Assembly (NCBI GenBank): GCA_963715445.1
Contig: OY970240.1
Coordinates: forward strand, 1,302,001 to 1,366,000
Direction of reading: 5' to 3'
Length of the DNA: 64,000 nt
Source: JAAYBF01 sp963715445
GTDB lineage: Bacteria; Actinomycetota; Thermoleophilia; Solirubrobacterales; Thermoleophilaceae
The notes beneath the pieces were generated by a model that saw nothing but the letters and a program-made list of their open reading frames with translations, made no database searches and was not told the DNA's origin. Shown piece by piece: positions 8,308-16,332 of this stretch. Within the stretch, counting starts at the first letter, position 1. Each line of letters starts with the position of its first letter. The translations under genes and the position numbers were made by a program.

Positions 8308-9921
8308 CTAAACGACCGGTAAAGATCGGGCGCCCGCGCGGCGCGCGCTCAGGAAAGCTCGACGCGGGGCGTCATGACGCGAGGAGATCCACCGGCCGAC
8401 CTCCACCCCGGGCAGCTCCAGCGGTCCCGTGCCCAGGTCGGGGAGCTCGATTGGCGGAATGCGGATCGGCGGGGGCTGCACCGGCGGCAGCTCGACGGGA
8501 GGGATGTTCACGACGGGGGGCTTGACGGGCGGCAGCTCGATCTCGGGGGGCGTCTCCGGCAGGGGGCTCTCGACCGGAGCGTCGACGGGGATGGGCGTGC
8601 CCGAGGCGGGGGGATTCGCGCTCGGGGTGCCGCTGTCGCCCGCCGGCGCGGCAGGGCTCCCGCCCGTGTCCCGGGCGGCCTTGTCGCGGCCACCCTCGTC
8701 CTTGCCTCGCGGCTGCTGCGATCTCCTGTCCGGAGATCCCGGGGAGGGGCTGCCGGTATCGGGTTGCGCCTGCCGGACGACCTCGGCGCTGTTGATCGGC
8801 TGCTCCGATCTGGGCGGCGCTTTGAGGTCTCCCCCCATGGAGAGGCCGAGGAGCGCCGCAAGCCCGGCCGCAGCGGCGCCCTGGGCGGCTCCGCCGATCC
8901 CGGCCACAGCCCCGCTCCCGACTTCGAAGAGGCTTCCGCCCCAGGCAAGCATCCGCTGGGGTGCGGCGGCCGCGAACGAGAACCAGGCGATCGAGCGCTC
9001 GCTCGAGTAGTGGCCGTGGAACGTGGACACCACGGCCGGGTCGAACTGCCGGCCGCTCTCCTTGTCGAGCTCGTCGAGCGCCTGCCTGTGGCTGAGTGCC
9101 TTGCGATAGCTCCTGTCGGAGGTCATCGCGTCGAAGGCGTCGGCGACGCCGATGATCCTCGCTCCGAGCGGTATCTCCTCGGCGCTGATGCCGTCCGGAT
9201 AGCCGCTGCCGTCGAACCGCTCATGATGGTGGCGCACGATCTCCGTGACCTCGGGATCGCCCATCGCCGCCACCAGCGTGGCTCCGTCGATGACGTGCCG
9301 GCGGATGAGCGAGAGCTCGTCCTCGGTGAGCTTGCCGGGGCGGTGGAGAACCCTCGTGGGCGTTTGGATCTTGCCGATGTCGTGCACCGAGGCGGCCGTG
9401 CGGATCTTCGCCACCTCGACCGCCGACAGGCCCATCTGCCGCGCGATCCGCTCGCAGTGCCCCGTCACGCGGCGGCTGTGCCCATGGGTGTAGGGGTCGC
9501 GCTGCTCGAGCAGCCGGATCAGCCCGCGCAGCATCTCGACCTGGTCTACGTCCGCCGCGGGAGCGTGCCTGCCGGACCGTCCGCTGGGTTTCAGCAGGGT
9601 GGCTGCCTCGCTCAGGCGCTTCTCGGCTCGGACGCGGCGCAGCCAGCCCCACAGCATCAGCTCGCCGAACACCAGGTCCACGGATCCCCGCTGTCGCGTC
9701 CAGAGGGCGGAGAGGACGGCCGCGCCGGCAACCGAGAGGCCCATCGCCAGCGGCACCGAGAGGAGCAGGATCGCCGGGTCGTCCTTCGGCTCGACGAGCG
9801 AGACCGCGAGCGCCGGAACGATCACGACGAGGGCCGTCACCGCAACCGAGAGCGGCAGGTACCGCTTCAGGTCTGGTGGCCCGCTCGCCTCCACTCCCCC
9901 ATGTGGCGATGTCATAGCCAC
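8308..9921 (-). CDS. Membrane-bound HD-GYP phosphohydrolase with proline-rich C-terminal tail
   Basis: A 537-residue protein. Two N-terminal transmembrane helices (about 23-42 and 50-73) and a cytoplasmic linker precede an HD-GYP domain (about 128-305) with the HD pair at 180-181 and an intact HHERFDGSGYPDG motif (GYP at 240-242). HD-GYP enzymes usually hydrolyse cyclic-di-GMP. A further weakly hydrophobic Ala/Gly segment (about 335-362) may recross the membrane. It is followed by about 175 residues of low complexity that end in repeats of the type PPVxLPPVxPP. If the third segment spans, the proline-rich tail would be outside the cell, possibly in the wall. The only GGDEF protein in the window is 48 kb away. 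Confidence 0.85.
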   Translation of the reverse strand: MAMTSPHGGVEASGPPDLKRYLPLSVAVTALVVIVPALAVSLVEPKDDPAILLLSVPLAMGLSVAGAAVLSALWTRQRGSVDLVFGELMLWGWLRRVRAEKRLSEAATLLKPSGRSGRHAPAADVDQVEMLRGLIRLLEQRDPYTHGHSRRVTGHCERIARQMGLSAVEVAKIRTAASVHDIGKIQTPTRVLHRPGKLTEDELSLIRRHVIDGATLVAAMGDPEVTEIVRHHHERFDGSGYPDGISAEEIPLGARIIGVADAFDAMTSDRSYRKALSHRQALDELDKESGRQFDPAVVSTFHGHYSSERSIAWFSFAAAAPQRMLAWGGSLFEVGSGAVAGIGGAAQGAAAAGLAALLGLSMGGDLKAPPRSEQPINSAEVVRQAQPDTGSPSPGSPDRRSQQPRGKDEGGRDKAARDTGGSPAAPAGDSGTPSANPPASGTPIPVDAPVESPLPETPPEIELPPVKPPVVNIPPVELPPVQPPPIRIPPIELPDLGTGPLELPGVEVGRWISSRHDAPRRAFLSARRAGARSLPVV

Positions 9922-9957
9922 GCCACAATATCCCTGGAAATAGCAGAAAGCGAGCGG

Positions 9958-9976
9958 CCTGGACGTTTGATCCAGG
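9958..9976 (-). terminator. Hairpin downstream of penicillin-acylase gene
   Basis: Perfect 6-bp arms CCTGGA/TCCAGG with a 7-nt loop, about 30 nt after the acylase stop (leftward). It is followed by a short pyrimidine stretch rather than a strong U-run. The HD-GYP gene starts 37 nt further on. Confidence 0.35.
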
Positions 9977-10005
9977 GCCCCGGGCAGACCCCCCTAGGGC
10001 TCAGA

Positions 10006-12234
10006 TCACTCGTCTCGGGAGGGTGCGAGCGTCTTCAGCCTGCCCTCCACCCAGTCCGCGACGCCGCTCGTGTACCAGCGCGAGAAGCGCCGGTCCGAGG
10101 GACCGCCCGGTATCGCGGTGTGCAGGGAATCGGCCGCCAGGTCGGTGACCATGCGATAGGCGGGGCCGATCGATGTGTCGCGCCCGCCGGCTCGCAGCAG
10201 CTGCCCTTGATGCACCGTTCCCGCCCTGCCGTGCAGCGGGACCGGGCCGTGGTCGAAGCCGAGCCACGAGGGCACGCGCCCCCCGAGCATCAGGTGGCGC
10301 ATCACCATCGTGCGCTTCACCCCCTCGGGGTTCGCCAGCGCCGGCAGGGCGGCCTCGGCGTGGCGGTGCAGCACCACGTCCCGCCCCTCGTGGCCGAAGC
10401 ACCGTGAGTCCACGTCGAGCAGGACGTCGTCGAACAGGTAGGAGAAGTTGGCGGGCAGTGCGGTCTCGCCCGTGATGAAGCGGGCCAGCTCGGGCCCGCC
10501 GAGACTGGAGAGAAGGTGCGCGACGGCCAGCTCGTGGAACGCGTCGAACCAGGCGCCGGCGGGCGCCCCCTCGGCGTACGAGCCGTCCCAGCTCAGCACC
10601 TGGGCGAAGCGGGGGTCGTTCTCGATCAGCGGCTTGAGGATCTTCAGGAACCGCAGCGCCTGACCCGAGACCTGGTCCATCTGGACCCGGCCGAGGCTCT
10701 CCACCGTCCAGTCGCTGCGTGTCGCCAGGAGCTCCCGGATCCGCTGTGCGCGGTAGGGCGGGCCGCTCAGGTTGATCGGCTGCGCCCGCCCGAGGTGGTT
10801 GAGGTCGTCGTTGGCGGTCGCGAGGAACCCCTCCGGCGGGTCGAAGAGCTGCGGCAGGTCCTCCGGGTCGTGAAAGCCCTGCCAGTCGTTCCTCGCGTCC
10901 CAGCCGGGCAGCGGCACGAACCCGTTCGCGCCTTCGCGGCGCCTTGGCACCAGTCCCGACATGCGGTAGCCGATCGAGCCCTCGCGGTCGGCGATCACCC
11001 AGTTGAAGGCGTACTCGAAGCGGCTCAGGAGGTCGCCGGCGGTCGCGGCGTCGCCTGCATGGAACAGATCCAGGGCGGCGGCCAGCGACGTCCCGCCCGT
11101 CTCGGTGCCGGCCCAGCGGGTCGCCAGGCACCGCCCGGGGACCGCCGGATCGCGAGCGAGCGTCCCGTGCTCGTTCTCGTGGAAGGTCACCTGCAGCGGC
11201 TCCCCGCCGCGGCGGAGGATCGTCTCCTCTCGAACGCGGGGGCGCTCCCAGCGCTCCTCCTCGCCCGTGCGCCGCAGGCACGCCCCGTCGCGGCACTCCT
11301 CCACCCACGAGTCCATCGTGTCCGCGTACGCGTAGGTCACGCCCCAGCCGACATCGTCGTTGCGCCCGATCACGACCCCCGGCACCCCGGGCATGGTCGC
11401 TCCGGCGGACCAGCGGTCGGGCGTCTCGATCAGCGCCTCGTACCAGAGCGCGGGCAGGCGGTTCACCTCGAGGTGGGGGTCGTTTGCGAGCAGAGCGGCG
11501 CCGGTGGCGCTGCGCGAGGGGGAGACCGCCCAGTTGTTCGAGGCGGCCGCGGTCGGGATCGCGGGATTCCAGCGCACCGCCTCGGGCACGAGCGGGTTGC
11601 CGATCTCCACGCCGTCGAGCAGGCGCTCGTCGAGTCCCTTCAGGCGATCGCCGAACAGCTCGTCGAGCAGCGGACGCTGCACGCCCGCTTGGATCAGCTG
11701 CACCGCGAGCAGCTCCATCTCGCCCTGGGACTGGGCGAGGCCCACGTACCCGATCAGGCGGCCGGCGACGATCGAGTCGGCGAGCTGCCAGCGCTCCGGG
11801 CGGTGGCGCAGCAGCGCGAGCTCCCAGGGCCGCCGCTTCGAGAGCTCCTCGTTCACCCCCTCGGTGTACGCCTCCAGCAGGGCGCGATGACGCTCGCTGA
11901 GCGCCACCACCTGCTCGGCGGCTCCGCGCTCGAGCCCGACCCGACGGAAGAACCGGTCGATCGCGACCATCTCGTCGTCTCCGCTGAACACCTCGGCGGC
12001 GCGGCCCTGGGAGAGGATGCGCGTCAGGACGAGCTGGAGCCCGCGGTCGCGGGCGTGGCAGTGGCCGAGGCCTCGCAGCGCGTCGGCCTCGCTGCTCGCC
12101 TGGATGTGCGGCACGCCGTGGGAGTCTCGCTCGATGCGGATCTCCCGCTCACCCTCGATCGTCCAGCGCTTCCGACCCAGGCCGGGCAACGCCCGACTCG
12201 CGGCTCGCTGCAGGGCCGCGAGCGGGCTGCTCAC
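10006..12234 (-). CDS. Penicillin acylase family Ntn-hydrolase
   Basis: A 742-residue precursor of the penicillin amidase/acyl-homoserine-lactone acylase family. These split autocatalytically into alpha and beta chains and hydrolyse amide bonds of acylated substrates. The predicted new N-terminal nucleophile is Ser232 in TAAASNNWAV, followed by a typical LLANDPHLEV segment. The alpha chain begins with ERDSHGVPHIQA, typical of the family, and the beta chain contains the conserved GVPGVVIGRNDDVGWG. No signal peptide is evident, which is unusual because many relatives are exported, so a cytoplasmic role is possible. The gene overlaps the SDR stop by 4 nt (ATGA), so the two are translationally coupled. 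The true substrate cannot be read from sequence. Confidence 0.9.
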   Translation of the reverse strand: MSSPLAALQRAASRALPGLGRKRWTIEGEREIRIERDSHGVPHIQASSEADALRGLGHCHARDRGLQLVLTRILSQGRAAEVFSGDDEMVAIDRFFRRVGLERGAAEQVVALSERHRALLEAYTEGVNEELSKRRPWELALLRHRPERWQLADSIVAGRLIGYVGLAQSQGEMELLAVQLIQAGVQRPLLDELFGDRLKGLDERLLDGVEIGNPLVPEAVRWNPAIPTAAASNNWAVSPSRSATGAALLANDPHLEVNRLPALWYEALIETPDRWSAGATMPGVPGVVIGRNDDVGWGVTYAYADTMDSWVEECRDGACLRRTGEEERWERPRVREETILRRGGEPLQVTFHENEHGTLARDPAVPGRCLATRWAGTETGGTSLAAALDLFHAGDAATAGDLLSRFEYAFNWVIADREGSIGYRMSGLVPRRREGANGFVPLPGWDARNDWQGFHDPEDLPQLFDPPEGFLATANDDLNHLGRAQPINLSGPPYRAQRIRELLATRSDWTVESLGRVQMDQVSGQALRFLKILKPLIENDPRFAQVLSWDGSYAEGAPAGAWFDAFHELAVAHLLSSLGGPELARFITGETALPANFSYLFDDVLLDVDSRCFGHEGRDVVLHRHAEAALPALANPEGVKRTMVMRHLMLGGRVPSWLGFDHGPVPLHGRAGTVHQGQLLRAGGRDTSIGPAYRMVTDLAADSLHTAIPGGPSDRRFSRWYTSGVADWVEGRLKTLAPSRDE

Positions 12235-13061
12235 CGGAGCGCGTCCCGCTCGTAGTCGCGGCGCGCATCCTGATCGGTGCTGCGCAGCTGGTCCGGCACG
12301 GCGGCGGTGTGGAGGGCGTCCCTCGCCCAGCGCGGGAGCAGCACCGAGATCCGGTCCAGGATGTGGATCGAGCTGGGGACGAACACCGCGACCCGCGGGT
12401 GCCGCAGCAGCGCGACGACGGCATCGGCGACCTCCTCGGTGCGCAGCCGTCGTGTGCCGCCGCTGGCGGTTCCCAGCGCCAGGTCGGTGTCCACCACGGC
12501 CGGCATGACGAGCGACACGTCGACGCCGCTTCCCCGCAGCTCGGCGCGAACCGCCCCGCTGTACCCGTAGATGGCGTGCTTGGAGGCGGCGTACGCGGCC
12601 TCCCCCGCAGGGGTCACGCGGCTCGCCGCCGAGGCGATGTTCACGACGTGCCCGCGGCCGCGCCTGCGCATGGCGGGGATCGCAAGCTTCATGCCCCGCG
12701 CCGCGCCGTGGAAGTTCACGTCGAACTGCGCGAGGGCCACCTCCTCCGGCTCATCGGCGAAGGGGCCGACCCACATGACGCCTGCGTTGTTGATCAGGAC
12801 GTCGAGCGGGCCGAGCTCCCGCTCGGTGGTCTCGAGGAACGCCGCGAAGCTCGCGGTGTCGGTCACGTCGAGAGGCAGCCCGACCGCATTCGAGCCCAGC
12901 GAGTGCGCCAGCTCGAGCGCGCCTTCCCGATCGAGGTCACCGATCGCAACCCGCGCGCCCGCGCGCGCGAGGGCGGTTGCGATGGCCGCCCCGATGCCCC
13001 TGGCCCCGCCGGTGATCGCTACGACCCTCCCGTCGATCGGCTCGGCCTTGCGGAACGCCAT
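12231..13061 (-). CDS. SDR-family NAD(P)-dependent oxidoreductase
   Basis: A 276-residue classical short-chain dehydrogenase. The Rossmann motif is TGGARGIG (about 17-24) and Asp at the end of beta-2 (GDLD) suggests NAD preference. NNAG, a catalytic Ser in NIASAAS, and YAASK (Tyr/Lys pair) are all present. The C-terminus carries a hydrophobic stretch (VAVFVPSSIHILDRISVLLP) common in membrane-associated actinobacterial SDRs. It is the first gene of a two-gene operon with the acylase, with a 4-nt overlap. A TAGGTT -10-like element lies 6 nt before the ATG, indicating a leaderless transcript. The substrate is unknown. Confidence 0.9.
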   Translation of the reverse strand: MAFRKAEPIDGRVVAITGGARGIGAAIATALARAGARVAIGDLDREGALELAHSLGSNAVGLPLDVTDTASFAAFLETTERELGPLDVLINNAGVMWVGPFADEPEEVALAQFDVNFHGAARGMKLAIPAMRRRGRGHVVNIASAASRVTPAGEAAYAASKHAIYGYSGAVRAELRGSGVDVSLVMPAVVDTDLALGTASGGTRRLRTEEVADAVVALLRHPRVAVFVPSSIHILDRISVLLPRWARDALHTAAVPDQLRSTDQDARRDYERDALR

Positions 13062-13067
13062 GGACGG

Positions 13068-13073
13068 AACCTA
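13068..13073 (-). promoter_or_regulatory. -10-like element, probable leaderless start of SDR gene
   Basis: TAGGTT on the minus strand with 6 nt to the ATG at 13061. This fits transcription starting at or next to the start codon. Confidence 0.45.
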
Positions 13074-13146
13074 CCGCCCGCCGGCCTTCAGCTCGAAATG
13101 TCTGGGCCAGGCGTCCAGCTTTCCGTTCCGGTCGGTTTCTTTCCGG

Positions 13147-13169
13147 ATAGTGGGTATACTGCCCACTAT
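13147..13169 (+). promoter_or_regulatory. Palindromic operator/promoter of nucleotidyltransferase module 1
   Basis: 8-bp perfect arms ATAGTGGG/CCCACTAT flank TATACTG. The centre contains a good -10 (TATACT, 13155-13160). The right arm ends inside the ATG at 13168. Transcription would start about at the ATG, giving a leaderless mRNA. A dimeric repressor on this site would cover both the -10 and the start. Confidence 0.6.
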
Positions 13170-13683
13170 GACCTACGTGGTCCGTCGGAAGAACGAGACG
13201 TGGGAGTTGCGCGAGACGCTCACTACGCGTGCGGGTCCCCGAAGTCGCACGCTGGTCACGTTTCGGTCGTTAGCGCCAGAAGCGGTTGACCTGGCGCTGA
13301 AACGCTCTTCCAAGCCGTTGACGCACGAGGCGGTGCGCCGGGCCGTCCGCCGCGCCGGCGCCCCCATAGATCTGCCGACAGCTGACAGAGCCGCTGCCGA
13401 ACTCCTTGCGGAGATCGACGCCGGGCGAGCGCCGCGCCCTGTGCTCAGTGCGCTGCTGCTCGAGGCGCTCGGGGGCAAGAAGCAGAGCGAGGTGCCTGAA
13501 GGCATGGGAGATGGCGCGCGCACATCCGATTCGGCACAGGCTGCGGCCGCTTGGATCTCCGCAAGCTTGAAGCGGCGCGGCAGAACCCTGCGGGACCTCT
13601 TGGACCTCGCCGGCCGCCTACCGGCGAGAAGACGGCCGATGAAGATCGACTTCCCCCGCCTCCGATCGAAGGAGGCGAATTGA
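13168..13683 (+). CDS. Unrecognised protein, probable partner (antitoxin candidate) of adjacent nucleotidyltransferase
   Basis: 171 residues, no named family recognised. The N-terminal part (YVVRRKNETWELRET, then RSRTLVTFRSL) looks like a small beta-rich domain. The middle is helical and basic, with an RRAVRRAGAPID segment. The C-terminal 60 residues are Arg/Lys/Ala-rich and end in a basic tail. It is read from a palindromic promoter. Its stop codon overlaps the TTG start of the nucleotidyltransferase, so the two are coupled. Order, coupling and operator are what one expects of an antitoxin that represses its own operon, but this is inference. The far upstream in-frame extension overlaps the divergent SDR and was not used because the promoter sits at 13155-13160. 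Confidence 0.65.
   Translation: MTYVVRRKNETWELRETLTTRAGPRSRTLVTFRSLAPEAVDLALKRSSKPLTHEAVRRAVRRAGAPIDLPTADRAAAELLAEIDAGRAPRPVLSALLLEALGGKKQSEVPEGMGDGARTSDSAQAAAAWISASLKRRGRTLRDLLDLAGRLPARRRPMKIDFPRLRSKEAN
13669..13675 (+). promoter_or_regulatory. Shine-Dalgarno fixing a TTG start
   Basis: AAGGAGG ends 4 nt before TTG 13680. It decides the start of the nucleotidyltransferase in favour of the TTG that overlaps the upstream stop (TTGA). Confidence 0.65.
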
Positions 13684-14228
13684 GCTCTCCCTCCCTGCCA
13701 GACAAAGTCATTGCGATTGACGAGTGCCTCACGGAGGCGAAGGTCGCCCATGCCTTCGGCGGTGCGTTGGCGCTCGCCTACTACGCAGAGCCGCGCGCGA
13801 CGATCGACATCGACGTCAACGTGTTCGTAGCTCCGACGGAATTCGAGGTCGTTGGTGCCGCCCTCGCTCCTCGTGGCGTGGCTGTCGCCACGGATCTCAA
13901 AGCGGTCGAACGCGATGGCCAGTGCCGGCTTTGGTGGGACGAGACGCCGATCGACTTGTTCTTCGCCTACGACGCCATTCACGACGCCATGCGCAAGGCC
14001 TTCCGCAAGATGCCGTTTGGAGATTCGATTCTGCCGATGCTGGCGCCAGAGCATCTGGCGGTGTGCAAAGCGGTGCTCAACCGTCCCAAGGACTGGCTCG
14101 ACATAGAGCAGATGCTCGTTTGCGTTCTCGATCTCGACATCGCTGAGATCAACGGCTGGCTCGATCGGCTGGTGGGCGATGACGACCCGCGGGCCCTGCG
14201 CTTTCGGGCACTCGCGTCAGTTGGCTGA
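13680..14228 (+). CDS. MNT/AbiEii-type nucleotidyltransferase (toxin candidate)
   Basis: 182 residues. The nucleotidyltransferase fold shows the GG motif (AFGGALALAYY, Gly27-Gly28), then the two metal-binding aspartates in TIDIDVNVF (Asp43, Asp45), and a third acidic residue in TPIDLFF (Asp92), so the catalytic triad is complete. Proteins of this type are toxins in type IV and related modules, transferring nucleotides to tRNA or to partner proteins. It is coupled to the preceding gene through TTGA. Its 3' end overlaps the convergent glucosidase gene by 12 bp, which would create antisense pairing between the two mRNAs. A stand-alone metabolic nucleotidyltransferase is possible but the context disfavours it. 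Confidence 0.8.
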   Translation: MSSPSLPDKVIAIDECLTEAKVAHAFGGALALAYYAEPRATIDIDVNVFVAPTEFEVVGAALAPRGVAVATDLKAVERDGQCRLWWDETPIDLFFAYDAIHDAMRKAFRKMPFGDSILPMLAPEHLAVCKAVLNRPKDWLDIEQMLVCVLDLDIAEINGWLDRLVGDDDPRALRFRALASVG

Positions 14229-15395
14229 GCGGCCGTCCCACTCGTGCTCGAGCGCCCAGCGAGCGCCCACGGTCCAGGCCTGGACGTGGTTGGCGCTCGC
14301 GATCGGCTCGGGTCCGTCCGCGCCCGCCGCGTAGAGCTCCGGCGCTCCTCCGAGGCGATCGAGCGCATCGAGCACGCCGAGGCGGACCCGCTCCGCCTCC
14401 TCCAAGCGGCCCGCGGCGCGCAGCCCTCCCCAGCCGAGCCACGAGTCGAACGGCCAGATCGAGCCGCGGTGGTAGGCGTGCGGGTCGAACTGGGGATGGC
14501 TCTCGGAGAGCGTGCGCAGGCCCCACGGGGTGAGCACGTCCGGCGCCACGAGCCGCTCCGCCGCGCCCGCCGGCGCGGCATCGGCCCACAGGAGCCAGCC
14601 GAGCTGGGATCCGGCTCCCAGCACCCTGCGCCCGCCGGCTTCGATCGCGAGGGTCTCCGGCAAGGCTTCGCGGTCGTCTGCCGTGAACGCCCGGACTACG
14701 TTGCCGCGCAGCGAGGCGGCCAGCTCGCGATGGCGCTCGAGGCCGGACAGGCGGGCCAGCGCGTGCGCGGCGGCCACCGCGGCCGCCTGGCTGTCGGCAT
14801 CGGCGAGCGGCGCGGTGGGCGGGGTGCCGTCCTCGCGCAGGATGCCGCCGCCGTGGGTATCGGGATCGAGCGGGTCCGTCGTGTCGCGCCAGCCCTGCTG
14901 GCGCAGCCCGCCGCGGGCGGTGCGCGGCCCGTGGCGGACGAGGCCGCCGCCCTTGCCCACGGCGCGCTCGAGCCACGCGCCGGCCGCCTGCCAGCTCGGC
15001 TCGAGCTCGCGGGCCAGGCGCTCGTCGCCGAGCGCGTCGAGCACCACCAGGAACCACGAGGTGGAGTCGGCGGAGCCGTAGTAGAGCATCGCGCCGTCAC
15101 GCACCGGCCAGCCCATCTCGATCAGGCGGTCCGGCACCTGCGGCCAGTATTCGTGGGGGATCTTGCCGGGCTCCTCGTCGGTCTCCGGGTCGTCGCGGCT
15201 CCCCTGCAGCGCCGCGAGCGCGCGCAGCGTGGCCACCGCCACGTCGGGGCGCACGGGCAGCAGCTGCAGCGCGGTGATCAGCGAGTCGCGCCCGAACAGC
15301 GTGTGGAATCGCCCCGGGTCGCCGGGACCCGTCGGCGGGGCGCTCGCGCGGGCCCAGCCCTCCGGGGACAGCAGGCTGTCGAGCAGCCCGGGCAA
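14217..15395 (-). CDS. (alpha/alpha)6 glucosidase, amylo-alpha-1,6-glucosidase-like catalytic domain
   Basis: 392 residues resembling the catalytic domain of bacterial glycogen-debranching/amylo-1,6-glucosidases. FGRDSLITALQLLP (about 34-47) and DEEPGKIPHEYWP (about 72-84) are hallmark segments. HRGSIWPFDSW and NHVQAWTVGA near the end mark the active-site barrel. Full-length relatives carry an extra N-terminal beta-sandwich domain of several hundred residues; here the barrel stands alone. The apparent start is TTG, 9 nt after the permease stop, so translation is coupled to the transporter. It probably hydrolyses the imported oligosaccharide. Trehalase-like or GH15-like activity cannot be excluded. 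Confidence 0.75.
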   Translation of the reverse strand: MPGLLDSLLSPEGWARASAPPTGPGDPGRFHTLFGRDSLITALQLLPVRPDVAVATLRALAALQGSRDDPETDEEPGKIPHEYWPQVPDRLIEMGWPVRDGAMLYYGSADSTSWFLVVLDALGDERLARELEPSWQAAGAWLERAVGKGGGLVRHGPRTARGGLRQQGWRDTTDPLDPDTHGGGILREDGTPPTAPLADADSQAAAVAAAHALARLSGLERHRELAASLRGNVVRAFTADDREALPETLAIEAGGRRVLGAGSQLGWLLWADAAPAGAAERLVAPDVLTPWGLRTLSESHPQFDPHAYHRGSIWPFDSWLGWGGLRAAGRLEEAERVRLGVLDALDRLGGAPELYAAGADGPEPIASANHVQAWTVGARWALEHEWDGRSAN

Positions 15396-15404
15396 TGCGC
15401 CTGC

Positions 15405-16316
15405 TCAGCCCTTTACGGCGCCTGCCGTCATGCCGGCCACGATGCGCTTCTGGAAGATGATCACGAGCGCCACGAGGGGGATCGTGATCACCACCGACGC
15501 CGCGCTGATCGTGCCCAGCGGGATCTCGAACTCGGTGCTGCCGGTGAAGTTCGCCACCGCCACCGGCACGGTGTAGGCCGACGGCGAGCTCGTGAGCGTC
15601 ACCGCCAGCAGGAACTCGTTCCAGACGAAGAACGCGGTCAGGAGGCCGGCGGTCACGAGCCCCGGCGCGGCGAGCGGCAGCACCACCTTGCGGAACGCCT
15701 GGAAGTGGGTCGCCCCGTCCACGAGCGCCGCCTCCTCGAGCTCCTTCGGTATCTCCTTGAAGAAGGAGGCGAGGATGTAGATCGCCAGCGGCAGGGCGAA
15801 CGTCAGGTAGGGGATGATCAGCCCCGCGTAGGTGTTGTAGAGGCCGATGTCCGTCCAGAGCTTGAAGATCGGCGCCGCGATCGCGATCGGCGGGAACGTC
15901 GAGATCGAGAGCACGACCGCGAGGACCAGGAACTTGAAGCGGAAGCGCAGCCGCGCCAGCGCGTAGGCGGCGAACGAGCCGATCACCAGCGCCAGCGTGG
16001 TGGTGATCGTTGTGATGATCACGCTGTTGCGCAGCGCCGAGGTGAAGTCGTCGTTCTTGAAGACCGACTGGTAGTTGTCGAGCGAGGGGTTGGGTGGGAG
16101 GAGATCGGCCTGGGCGAGGTCGGCGCCCGTCTTCAGGGAGACGTTGATCAGCCAGTAGAAGGGCGCGAGGCAGAACAGGCAGATCAGCACCACCGCGATC
16201 CAGAGGGCCGTGGGCCGCACCCAGCTGCGACGTGGCCGGCGGCGCTTGGCGGCGGTGGCGGTCTTGCCCTCGCCCCGAAGCGCGGTGCCGGCGCGTGTGA
16301 CCTCGGATGCGGTCAT
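15405..16316 (-). CDS. Carbohydrate ABC transporter permease (MalG type)
   Basis: 303 residues, six predicted membrane helices. The cytoplasmic EAA loop (EEAALVDGATHFQAFRKVVL, about 205-224) docks the ATPase subunit. The N-terminal Arg-rich extension (KRRRPRR) is cytoplasmic. It pairs with the MalF-type permease immediately upstream (16-bp gap) and the binding-protein gene, forming an importer operon. No ATPase gene is in the cluster, so a shared MsiK-like ATPase encoded elsewhere is likely, as in other actinobacteria. Confidence 0.92.
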   Translation of the reverse strand: MTASEVTRAGTALRGEGKTATAAKRRRPRRSWVRPTALWIAVVLICLFCLAPFYWLINVSLKTGADLAQADLLPPNPSLDNYQSVFKNDDFTSALRNSVIITTITTTLALVIGSFAAYALARLRFRFKFLVLAVVLSISTFPPIAIAAPIFKLWTDIGLYNTYAGLIIPYLTFALPLAIYILASFFKEIPKELEEAALVDGATHFQAFRKVVLPLAAPGLVTAGLLTAFFVWNEFLLAVTLTSSPSAYTVPVAVANFTGSTEFEIPLGTISAASVVITIPLVALVIIFQKRIVAGMTAGAVKG

Positions 16317-16332
16317 CTCTGCGGCTCCATCC

